A stretch of DNA of 64,000 bases, taken from Moniliophthora roreri. Taxonomy: Eukaryota; Basidiomycota; Agaricomycetes; Agaricales; Marasmiaceae. Of this stretch, positions 37,295 through 49,873 are shown piece by piece. Positions within the stretch are counted from its first letter, which is position 1, and each line of letters begins with the position of its first letter. The translations under genes and the position numbers were made by a program. The stretch is taken from contig LATX02000229.1 in NCBI GenBank assembly GCA_001466705.2, positions 231,898 through 295,897 of the forward strand. Direction: 5' to 3'. The notes beneath the pieces were generated by a model that was not told the origin of the DNA, searched no databases, and saw only the letters and a program-made list of their open reading frames with translations.

Positions 37295-38612
37295 CTAATA
37301 ACGCAACCCCAACGCTTCGCCATCGCCAATGACCACACTCCGTTCTCTACCCGAATTTTTCTCAAGGTGACGTTCATAGTCATAGAAATCATCCAAAGAT
37401 ACCTTGAATCCACCACAAGCGATAAAAACCACAGTCCTATTGGCGCGGTACGGAACGAGTCGGTTGAGAAGTTCAGGATAATATGCGGGAACAAGTGTCG
37501 TAGAACACGCCAGTTCTACCATGATCTTGTGGTCCTCTACAAATCTCGTCAGTCATCTTCGTCGTGTGTTATTCAATCTTGCTTGGCTAACCTGCGAATC
37601 GGATTGCAGCCCGCATACTCAGTTCATCTTGGACACTAACACATCGGACATCCCCTTGCCTCTCCAATGCCATCTTCAACACGTGAGCAGATGGCTGTGA
37701 AGCGCCTAACGATCCAGATGCTTTGGAGGAGAACTCGTGAAAGTGGACCATATCTACGTTCTCGCCTTCATCGTGGACTTTTGTCGTGGATGGAGGTAAC
37801 TTGGTAGCGAAATCACTAGAGGCACCGGTGTTGAGGAGAAACGAGTGATGGAAGCAGTTACAGCCAATAGTTTCGAGAGCAATGATGGGTACTTTGGTCA
37901 GGTGAGCCCTCCTGAATCGCCCAAATAGATAGAATACTCACCATCATCCCAGCCAACCTTTCCGCAGCCCGTTATAACCCCACCAAGCATTCCGCCACCA
38001 CCCACACTTACGAAAATGGCATCGGGTTTATCCAACTTGGTCGAGATCTCGCTGATCATCGACGCGTGGCCCTCCCAAATGGAAGGATCGTCATATGAGG
38101 GAACTAGAACGCTTCCTCGACATCAGTCGTGGGAGAGATAAGGAAACAAACATTCATTACGCCGTACGCGTTAGTATCGCTATCTACAGCTCTCTTGGCT
38201 GCAGCTGATGCGTCCAGATAGATCCTGCCCACGACAATCACTTGTGCTTCTTGATCTTTCAAGAGATCAATCGCTCGTTGCGGAACACCTTCCGGAATGT
38301 ACACCGTACATTTGACACGGAGATGGGATGCGGCACATGCTGCTGCATATCCGGCATTTCCACTCGAAGCTACGATCAGATGGACCTGAGGACCGTGTTC
38401 CTCGACAGCCTTGCGGATGAAGACTCCGATTCCACGGGATTTGAATGAATGCCCTGGCTGTAGGTTCTAAAGCACGTTTCCGTTAGGTTGTGTAATGCTT
38501 CCGAACTTAAAGAAATGTCAGACCTCGAGCTTAAGATATACGGAACAGCCGGAGATTTTGGAAAGGTGTGGCGAGTGGATAAGAGGCGTTTCGTTCCAGC
38601 TGTCCTGGGTTC
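37295..38612 (-). CDS. PLP-dependent L-serine/threonine dehydratase, copy 2 (start uncertain)
   Basis: This is the second full-length copy. It carries LQPGHSFKSRGIG with the PLP lysine, IVASSGNAGYAAA, CTVYIPEGVPQRAIDLL, VGGGGMLGGVITGC and VFIACGGFKVSL, ending at TAG 37295-37297. The 5' exon in the family frame reads SWNETPLIHSPHLSKISGCS, but an in-frame TGA lies just before it and no ATG follows it. The start must come from an extra 5' exon, for example an acceptor at AACCCAG near 38606, or the gene has lost its start. The ATG at 38610 region is in another frame. Its C-terminal half is the source of the fragments in units B and C. Confidence 0.75.
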
Positions 38613-38639
38613 ATGTTTTTGAAAAGAGGTGAGGATTAG

Positions 38640-39381
38640 ACGTTGTCTGTACATCCATTCTGAGTCATCCGAGCCTTAAATGACTCGGTCCCAATGTATT
38701 GTTGTTGTATTGATAGGAGATAATCATACTCCCAGACGAGAACCCTGACAGTGGACTCATGTTTACTCCCGGGATTATATCCCGCCAATGAACACTTGAA
38801 CTGGGTGCAGGGGCAAGACAAGGTTCCAGAATTCGAAGGTTCAAGGGCTTTTGTGCTTCTGGTGCCTATCTGCTTCACTTGAAGCTGCTCGTAAAGCAGT
38901 GCCCCTCAGTGCCCCCAATATATCCTTCCTCTATTCGCTCGTCAGGCGGTCAGATCTTCAGAGCTCAACGTCATATAGACTTTCATCATACCTTACTATC
39001 CAGGTCCACGGCGACGTCAATTCCGAGATAACGACCGCCGCTGGATGAGCGCACGTGTGAGATTTTTGTGGGGTAATCAGGAACGAAGGATCTAGGCTCT
39101 TTATGCTTCATGTACCCACTTTGGTGTCAAACGGGATAATAAATCATCTATGTATTGATATGAAGAACATTAAGAATGAAGAGTTCTGTGCATCCAAGTC
39201 CAACTTGAATCGATAAAACAAACCTTGGGGGCCCGGACCAAACGCGGGGTTTGAGTTGCTCGGCCCGTGTCATCAGGGTCTAACCTTATTACTACCACCA
39301 TCCCAATCGTCCCCTTGCTTCATTTTCTCTCCAAATTCCCCCTCATAGATTAAGAAAAGTCTCTCCAAGTAGAAGCAGAAG
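38640..39381. other. Intergenic region between the array and snf1
   Basis: No gene or repeat is recognised. It holds the 5' side of both flanking genes. Confidence 0.45.
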
Positions 39382-41902
<2,521 letters not shown>

Positions 41903-42377
41903 ATGTGTCCGCTGCGACGATATCTATTCTATTCTTTCATTCTTTTCGCGTTCTGTTATGTTGTTTCTCGTGCTGTTGTTGTTTTCCCCACTGTTGTAGG
42001 ATGGATTTCCTGATGTATTTCGATCGAGTGTTTTGTTCGTATCTAGTGAAGGTGTTTGCTGATGGTGGCATCCTTCTCTGTATACCGTTTTGCTGATCTT
42101 TCGTAGTTGACCATGTTCTTTTGTACTGCACGATAGAATCATAATCATTTCTTCACTGGACTTCCTTGTAGCTGGCCAAAAACCTGCGTCCTTTCAGATT
42201 AGTATATTTTCACGGTGAGTGTGACTGCTACAGTACGCGGAATGCCGTAATTCTTCGCGAGAGTGACTGTGACAGTAACGCGCCTCTTAGAATCCCTTTT
42301 GTACTTCTTTGCTCTGGCAACGGAGGAGTACAAGGCTTCTTGTTCTTGTACCATTACCATCTCGCTTTTTTGTCCCC
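41903..42377. other. Intergenic region, snf1 3' flank and nuclease 5' flank
   Basis: T-rich and low in complexity; no gene, clear promoter box or repeat seen. Confidence 0.4.
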
Positions 42378-43754
42378 ATGAAGCTCCAATCGCTCATTCT
42401 CCTAGGGAGCGCTCTCGTTCCAGGAGTCCTTGGCTGGGGTGCTGCAGGTACGAGTCGTCTCATTTGAAAGAGGGAAGCAAGTCTAAACCTAACCATCGCC
42501 TCGACAGGTCATGAGATAGTAGCAACCATTGCTCAGATTCACCTTCATCCAGAGGTACTTCCCAAGATATGCGAAATCCTCGATTTCCATTCCAACGACC
42601 CAAATCAACCCGAATGTCACCTAGCACCCATCGCAGCTTGGGCCGACAAGCTCAAGTACAGAATGCGATGGTCAGCACCGATGCACTATGTCGGCGCTCT
42701 TGACGACTATCCCTCTTCAATGTGTGCTTTCCCCGGTGATCGTGGCTGGGCAGGCACAAAGCTAGTCAACGTGCTTGGTGCGATACGAAATACCACCACG
42801 TTACTGGAGGGATACGTCAATGGGGAGCAGGATGTATCTACAGCGGATGAAGCACTCAAGTTTTTGGTTCATTTTCTCGGAGATTTGCATATGCCTTTGC
42901 ATTTGACCGGGAGAGATAGAGGAGGCAACTCGGTAAAGGTGAAGTTTGATAATAGGATAACTAGTACGTATCTTCTCCTCTTCTGGTACAATTCGGCAAA
43001 GCTAACGACTTTTCCGATAGATTTGCACTCGCTTTGGGATGGTCTGCTGATTGCGAAGAACCTGCGTTCCATTCCCTACAACTATACCCAACCACTGCCC
43101 ATTCGTCAGGTCGAATATAACCTTCGAGGCGCCATCTACGACCCATTCATTCGTCGAGTGATGTGGGAAGGCATCTATAATGACTGGCAGGATGAAATTC
43201 CCAACTGGTTGTCCTGTCCAGCACCGGCCGCCTTACAGCATATATCCACACCACCTTCCGCACTCGGCGCCTCGTGGAATTACCTTTCCAATATCTGGGC
43301 GTTCGTCAAATCCAGCTTCTCCACTTCCAGTATCGAAGAAACGACAGACGACGATGTTGTCTGCCCATTCCACTGGGCTCAGCCTATTCACAAGCTCAAC
43401 TGTGAGCTTATCTGGCCGAAAGCTCTTGATGAACCTCCATATGGCCACAGCAGGTTCTCGGAAGTCCTTACGGAGCAAGACGACCACGACCATGATCACG
43501 TTTCATCACTCGAGGCAGAACTAGCCCAATTCGACGAAAACGGACGTTTTGTGGGTGGTAGACGTGGCGGTGGTGGAGGTCACTCCGACTATCTCGAAAT
43601 GGACACGCCCGAGTATGCTGGTGTCATCACGGAGCAGCGTATCCTGGAACGTTTGATGGCCCAAGCTGGGATTAGATTGGCTGGTATCTTAAACTGGCTG
43701 TTCGCTCCGAATGAGGGGATGAGTGTTGCTTTGACGTTGACGTTTAAGCAATGA
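42378..43754 (+). CDS. Secreted S1/P1-type zinc nuclease
   Basis: S1/P1 nucleases cut single-stranded DNA and RNA with three zinc ions. The start at 42378 gives signal peptide MKLQSLILLGSALVPGVLG, leaving Trp at the mature N terminus, the expected first zinc ligand. GHEIVATIAQIHL, WADKLKYRMRWSAPMHYV and ALKFLVHFLGDLHMPLHL carry further zinc-binding His and Asp residues, and GRDRGGNSVKV matches the family. Introns lie at about 42448-42508 and 42962-43020. The C-terminal third contains a long acidic and His/Asp-rich insertion (DDHDHDHVSS) and a Gly-rich patch before a final helix. The protein is somewhat longer than typical members. Confidence 0.9.
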
Positions 43755-44409
43755 TGGATGGATTGAACGTGTATTTATAGATATGACGACTTGGACGTCA
43801 GGGTAGGTAAGAATTATTCTGCTTTCCCTAATTTTTTTTTTCTTTTTCTCCACGATGTACAATCACTGGAACGCACTAATGTACCAAGTACGCTCGTAAT
43901 GTTATCGCTGTTTTTCCTCATGTGAGTTTGTGACGTTCAGTTTGCCTATGCCAGTATATAGTGGCGGGCTGATCCAATTACAAGAATCCATCTTGACTCC
44001 GCCGGATTGTCGAAACGACTTTAGGTGCTTATTCACTCCGGGTTGAGAGGAAAGATTCTTCAGGCACAAATAGCTGAAATGTGAGCTTTCGGGTCATCGC
44101 ACGCTTCCGGTGACCAGAAACACGTTGATAACCCGAAACGTAACTTTTGAACTTCTCAAGTCCGGTGTTATTTGGCCTGCTGCAGGCGAACGCTTTCTCG
44201 AAATCGAGTAAGACTCCATGATTGGAATAACCACTATAACATTATAGTAATGTAACAAGTCCATGGACGGGTATACATAAAAGGATGTTCTCTTGCTTCA
44301 CACCGATAAAGCAAAGAGTTAAAGTTAAAAAAGTCCCTAGTTCTTCTAGTTCTCCAATCACTGCCAATCGGCCTACAAAAAAAAAAAAAAAAAAAACAAA
44401 GATTGCCAG
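43755..44409. other. Intergenic region with a 20-base A run
   Basis: Convergent 3' flanks of the nuclease and peroxidase genes. A run of 20 A lies at 44377-44396. No gene or structured repeat is seen. Confidence 0.45.
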
Positions 44410-46181
44410 TTAGCGACGAGCATATTCAGAAATGCATGAAACACTTACACATTGCGACGGCAACGCGCCAGTTTTGATCAAATCAATCTCGACAGCATTG
44501 ACCCCTTCTCCGTTCACTAAACTGTACGAGGTGCTCCAGCTATCAATAGGGAGACTGTAGCTTCCACTGAACAGCGTATAACCACTGTTTCCAGCAGGCT
44601 TCCATTTAGTCATTTGCACTTTTTGCGGGTCGAGTCTGCTGCCAACGATACCAGGGGTGAACCGCCTGACAGCCACTTCAAAGTACGTAGGAAGATTAGC
44701 GCGATCGTCCTGAACAGCAGCGACGGCGGTGAGATTCCGATTCCCGTTTTCGTCAGTCTTTTGGACGAGACATGACTACTGGGGTTGATGAAGAATTTCG
44801 GTACGAATTGGGAAGCCGCCGCCGCTATTGTCGTGATTTTCACCGGCGAATGCAACGTTGAAGGTCGATATCGAAGTTTCGATGGGTAAGGAGGTTGAGA
44901 ATTCGTAAAACTAGCCATGATAACATCAGAATCGATAAAATCGAGGAGTGAGGGACGAACCTTGAACGAGTCGTCATAGCCTGTTCCAGAACCACCTTGG
45001 AAAATGGCTGGCCTGGTTGAAATTGTGCAGGTGTCACAGGAGTTGCCGTTGTGATCAATATATGGCATCGAAACACTGTCTGGGGGCGTTCTTTCTGTGA
45101 TCCTGACGCGAATCGCACCCTCGAGGTGAATAGCCGTAGCATTGGCCAAATAGACTTGTAGAGCGGAGGGCTTGATGTCAATTGGCGTAATAACATCGGT
45201 GAGAGTTACGGAGGCAGGAACGGTGTTGATCATCCGTTCGAGGATTGAAGCACAGCTGGTTCTGAACGTGGAGGGATCGGCAAGCGACTGCATGGTTACG
45301 TTCTTATCAGCGCCTCCAGGGGATTGCTTAGCGACAAATATGAACCACGATATATCAAGAAGACTTACTGAAGACCCGCTTGTCAGAGTTCATCTCGTCT
45401 GGTCCCACAACAAGCGGATTTGTAGTATTTCCTTGGAGGTATTCTGTGACGACATTGTTGTCGAACTTGAAGGTAGTGCTGTCAAATTTCGGAAAATTTG
45501 CAGCACTATTGTTTCCGGTAACTTCTGGGTGGTTGTTTCCATGCACGCCGCCGAGGGTATGACCGCAAGCAACCTGTGGGTTGCTTGAGGTCGGTACATA
45601 TATATGGGGAAGGCCTAACATACCATAGCAATCATGTCCTCCGTAGTGAAACCTGCAGTGGCAAACCGTGCGGTCGTTGTTTCGAGATCCGTCTTAGGCT
45701 CTGGAACGCCTGCAGGTCCAGCCTCGTGCGCGTCGATTCTACCTCCTCTGATCGGGACTACCGGACCACCACATTCCCTGACTGATGCATAAACACCGAT
45801 CGCGACCAAGTCGGCCATACTCGCCCTCGAATTGTGAAAAGAAAAGAAGAAACCGAATGTGTCGTTCAGTCCTACAACACCCTGGTTCTCGGGTCTGTCC
45901 AGCTCATACATGAGCGATGCATCCAAGCCGCCAGTGCCAGCAGCCTTGTCGTGGGTAATCATGTCATGAAACGCGGTGCGAAGCCATTCCGATGACGCCT
46001 GCCTGTCTTTGGATCCAGCAGGCACAAAGGTGCATCCCAGAATGCCATCGCGAAACCCCCTTCTCTGGTAACCCGACTGCAGGTAGATGATGTCCTCGAG
46101 TTCGTCAATCTGAGGGGAAGGCCATGTGTACGCGCTGATTAGGGTGATGAGCGGAAGAAGAGAGATCAAAATGACTCTCAT
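44410..46181 (-). CDS. Secreted heme peroxidase (plant/fungal class II-like)
   Basis: The start at 46181 gives a signal peptide (MRVILISLLPLITLISAYTW). SSEWLRTAFHDMITHD holds the distal Arg and His, GGLDASLMYELDRPEN follows, and MADLVAIGVYASVRECGGP is a conserved helix. The proximal heme ligand is in ACGHTLGGVHGNN. After introns near 45620-45590, 45370-45310 and within 44960-44700, a C-terminal region (VTLTDVITPIDIKPSALQVY and beyond) resembles a beta-rich extension seen in a group of basidiomycete peroxidases rather than in lignin or manganese peroxidases. No obvious Mn-binding or exposed-Trp site can be assigned. An A/T-rich box (TATTTAAG) lies about 75 bases upstream. Confidence 0.85.
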
Positions 46182-46833
46182 GAGGACTCTTTGTTTGAGG
46201 GAAAAGATGAGTCGAAAACGAAGGTGACTGGCGTTCCAGAACGGGTCAGCGGCTTAAATAGCTGCCTTCCAAAGTTCCAGGAAGAGACCGGGGAGTAGAA
46301 AAGATTGGCAAGGAGAAGTAAGACCGAGCAATCTCTTCAATCCTGAAGCATTTCGGAGGAACACTTGACAACGACGGCTAAAAGATCATTCAGGGCAGCC
46401 AATGAGATCACTGTGAAATGTAGGGAATTTGCAAATCGTCAAGCAGCGCAGGTCATGTTCACATACCGGTTTTCTTTGCCCTTCAAACGTACATTCGACC
46501 TCAAAATGCCACAAAATTTTGCCCATCAGGATATTAGTATCTCGATTCAGACCTCCTGAACCATATCGATCTTTGCGACGCTGCAGCTGGCGGCCGTAGA
46601 CGATGGAAGTCTTAAGTTAGGAGCACTCGGTCCGTCGTCCGCTGCCAGCTCCGTTAGTGGCAGTGCAACAGCAGTGTCTGGTTCCTTGTCTATGCAGCAT
46701 TGGGTCGAAGAACTACAGGAAACCTCATTAAATTCTAAATCTGTGAGGTTCTTGTGAAATCTGATTTGTCGATGCGATACGACCGCTTTGTAGAGGCTCC
46801 CTCCTACGTCCAAATTCTCCCTATCAACAGATC
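46182..46833. other. Intergenic region, peroxidase upstream side
   Basis: Holds the peroxidase promoter. A short minus-strand frame near 46550-46810 has no motif. No other gene is recognised. Confidence 0.4.
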
Positions 46834-46837
46834 TAAA

Positions 46838-47295
46838 GGCCCCGCTCGGGAACCCAAGTCAACTCACCCTGGGTTAGGTTGCGGGTCGGATTGACAGTCC
46901 GCTCAACCCTCAACTTGCCGGGCTAATCGTGTCACAACCTTGTCACATCAATTGCATGTATAGTCTTAGTATGCATGCAATAAGTATGGCTTTTTTTTCA
47001 ATTCCTATGGTCACCACACGAGTTGTGCCCTCCAGAAGAAATAAGGCTGATGCCGTAGGGCAAGCTTGAGAACAAGAAGGGAGCGGGAAAGGGAAAGGGA
47101 AAGAATTTTGGATACAGCCCCTCAGCCTGACTTTTGACGCTGTGCCAAGGTGTGACAAAATTCTGATTTTGAATTCCAGTTTCCGAACGCAGGGCGGGGT
47201 TGAGCTTTTCCGCTAACCTCGCGTGGGCTGGGACGCAACTCATCTCCCGCCAAATCTGACCCAGGGTGAGTTGACTTGGGTTCCCGAGCGGGGCC
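46838..47295. mobile_element. MITE with 37-base perfect terminal inverted repeats
   Basis: The element begins GGCCCCGCTCGGG and ends in the exact complement. The first 37 bases of both ends are identical as inverted repeats. A 4-base duplication, TAAA, flanks it at 46834-46837 and 47296-47299. The body is 458 bases long with no coding capacity, including a GGGAAA microrepeat near 47085. GG(C/G)CC-type ends recall PIF/Harbinger elements, but their usual 3-base duplication is not what is seen. Perfect ends suggest recent insertion. Confidence 0.85.
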
Positions 47296-47299
47296 TAAA

Positions 47300-48082
47300 A
47301 GACGCTGACTCGTACATCCAATCACGCCTTCCGTCGTCGTTCTGCCCTCGGAATACGGAGGGTGCACTCTGCAAATCAAATAGCCTCCCAATCTTCCGTG
47401 CCGAAACCAATAGGCATGAATGCCTTGATTCCGTAGAATCCTGGACCTTCCCAAAAATCTGGACGATGTTGAGTACACAATACAGATCCTACCTTGGTTC
47501 TGTATACTAAAGGTAAGTGCTCCATTACTATGGACCTTTAGTGGCCACCTGGATTGCTTCCTGGCGCATGGAGGTGCATGGATGGTGTACGTCAAGTTTC
47601 CCTTCAAAATCCTCCGATTATTCGCTTTTGTACAATTGGCGTCGAAGCTTGATACCCAGGCGCATACCCCCCAAGTGAATGACTGTGCCTTTACCAACTG
47701 CATTCTAGTTGCGGCCACTAATCTGAAGACGTTACATCATTATCTGAGCACCCGACCTTCTTTCTGTTTGCTGACGATATCAACCTACGCTTCGTGAATC
47801 GTAGCCTCTTCTTCGCACAGACAAGGCTAATGAACCCGCATAGTCCAACACGTGTATCGCATTCAATATTTGCCAGCCTTGTATCCGTCGTACTGCTGGG
47901 AATTGGATACTGATACAGATCTTTCTTTCGCCGTTCCACCTTCCGAGGACAGTCATCGCCAGTGGATTAACTCGTATCTTTCCGCACGAAGGCCTCTGTT
48001 TGGCATGAATGCCTATGGTGTCCTATTGCATGGTTCCAGAAGTGTACAAGACATATATATACGACCGTAATGAGGATCATTG
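47300..48082. other. Intergenic region, HDAC 3' flank
   Basis: No gene recognised. A 198-codon minus-strand frame that reaches into the MITE (47122-47718) looks like chance. Confidence 0.4.
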
Positions 48083-49532
48083 TCATTCTCGCACTGAAAG
48101 TTCCTCCAGGGTCTGACACGCAATCTCAAGTCTGCCCTTCAGGCTATCGATCCACGAACATTCTGCATTGGGATCTTTCGGGATCGACCAATTGCGGTCC
48201 TCCATATTACTAGCTGGTACATCTAACTCGAAAGACGGTGCGTATTCAGGAAAAGCATCATGAGTATGCGGGATAGGCGTGTCCAATGGTAGTGGGTTGG
48301 CAAGCTGGAAGAGGGTTTATTTAGTTCCTCGGGATCGAAGAAGCAAATGGCAAAGTCAAGGCTCACCGCAATTGAAGTCAAATACGCCCATGCTCTAGCT
48401 GCATTTGGTGAATGATAGCCTCCGCCACCCAAGAGTAGCTTCTTTCCTCTCCACGTCTCTAATATCCGCTGGACGCACCAACCCAAGGAGCCTTCACCAC
48501 CGAGACACCAGTTTCCTACCCGCCCAGCGCCCGGGTCGCCTGCTAAGCCGTCGACACCACATTGTACCACAACGTAGTCAGGATCGAAAGCATCCCTGAT
48601 TCGTTCGACATATGGCCAAATGGCCAGGTATGTTTTGGAAGAGAGACCGTGTTCGAGAGGGATGGAGATTGTGTATGGGTCAACCGTCGACTGAGAGGAA
48701 AGAGGAGAGATAGGAAAATATCCGGGCGATGAGTGGTGGATGCTGAGTGTCTGTCCGACTTGTTAGGCAAGCTCTGAAGGAACCAGTTGAAAACACCTAC
48801 GAGGACGTGACGAACCATACTTGAATGAGGTTGGTAGAATGCATGCGAAACACCGTCTGAAAAGTGCACGTCTAGGTCAATGTACATCACACGAGCCTTT
48901 CTCGCTGGAAAAGTGGATTCGGTATCCTTGGGGCACGGAGGGAGGCGTTTGAGCAAAAGAATTGCGAGGACGCAGTCTGCAACATAGCAAAAACCAGATG
49001 CACGACCTCTTTGAGCATGGTGTCTATAATACTGTTTTCAGTCAGAATTGGAGGATGAGAAAACTTGAACCAGCTACGCACCTTCCACCATCCCAGCAAA
49101 TGGCTACTTCCACATTCGGCACTTTCAACGCATTTACTGCGGTAAGAGTTGCTCCTGCTACACAGCACACGTACTCCTTCAATCCTGGAAATACTGGGCA
49201 GTCATCCTCCAGTCCAAATCCTGCTGGAGACCCCTCTTCGTTCCCATTTAGAATGAAATCCAGATAATCCTTTGAGTGATACGCGACTAGATCCTGGTAA
49301 CTTGCGATATGAGGTTTTATGACGAGAATTCTTCGTTTGTTAGAATAGCTTTGGCTCAAGAGATCGAAGTCTTTGATGAGGGTATGAACGAGCAAAGACC
49401 GGTTTGGATTTGACGGGAGTAAGGAAGAGTGCTGTCCGCTTTTCAACGTCAGGATATAACAGACGAAAAATTTTATACTTTGACTAGCTCGTTTGAGACG
49501 ATATAGGCGATCAACGCGCGTGAATCTGACAT
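48083..49532 (-). CDS. Class I histone deacetylase (HDAC8/Hos-like)
   Basis: Zinc-dependent deacetylase of histones or other lysine-acetylated proteins. The start at 49532 gives [18 protein letters not shown], then a short intron. [29 protein letters not shown], then [20 protein letters not shown] supply the catalytic His pair region. [20 protein letters not shown] holds the zinc Asp and His, [15 protein letters not shown] the second zinc Asp, and [19 protein letters not shown] the transition-state Tyr. The motif usually written DxHHGDG reads DVHFSDG. The C-terminal tail is short. About five introns are present. Length (roughly 400 residues) fits HDAC8-like or Hos1-like enzymes better than the longer Rpd3 type. 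Confidence 0.85.
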
Positions 49533-49820
49533 GGTGTGCAGGTCGGGAAGAGCATTGGAGGATAGGCGCTGAGTCAGCGCTCAGGCCTCAGGCTCTCCTG
49601 CAACCACCATCCGCGGCGACTTTACTGGTCACTCAGTTTGCCTCCCAATTGCCTCCTACAACGTAAGTCGACCTCTCAAATCATCGGTTAAATTATAATC
49701 AACATTCCAGATCGTGCAATCGAATCAGTCAATTGCGTTATAAGTACCATGATCTTTCTTCCAGGACCATTGCGCAATCGGTATCATGCGCTCAGAATTG
49801 TTATCCATACTTCAAAAACT

Positions 49821-49827
49821 TTAAATA
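49821..49827 (+). promoter_or_regulatory. TATA-like box of the arylsulfatase gene
   Basis: TTAAATA about 50 bases upstream of the start codon at 49874. Confidence 0.35.
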
Positions 49828-49873
49828 CCCGTATGGACGAGAGTGCTAGGATCATCACCTTCGTCCATCTGAA

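Noticed and set aside
44377..44396. A 20-base A run as a sign of a retroposed gene copy.
   Set aside because: The neighbouring genes have introns and there are no target duplications; it is probably a simple sequence run.
47122..47718. A 198-codon minus-strand frame next to the MITE.
   Set aside because: It crosses the MITE end, has no motif or introns, and is best explained by chance.
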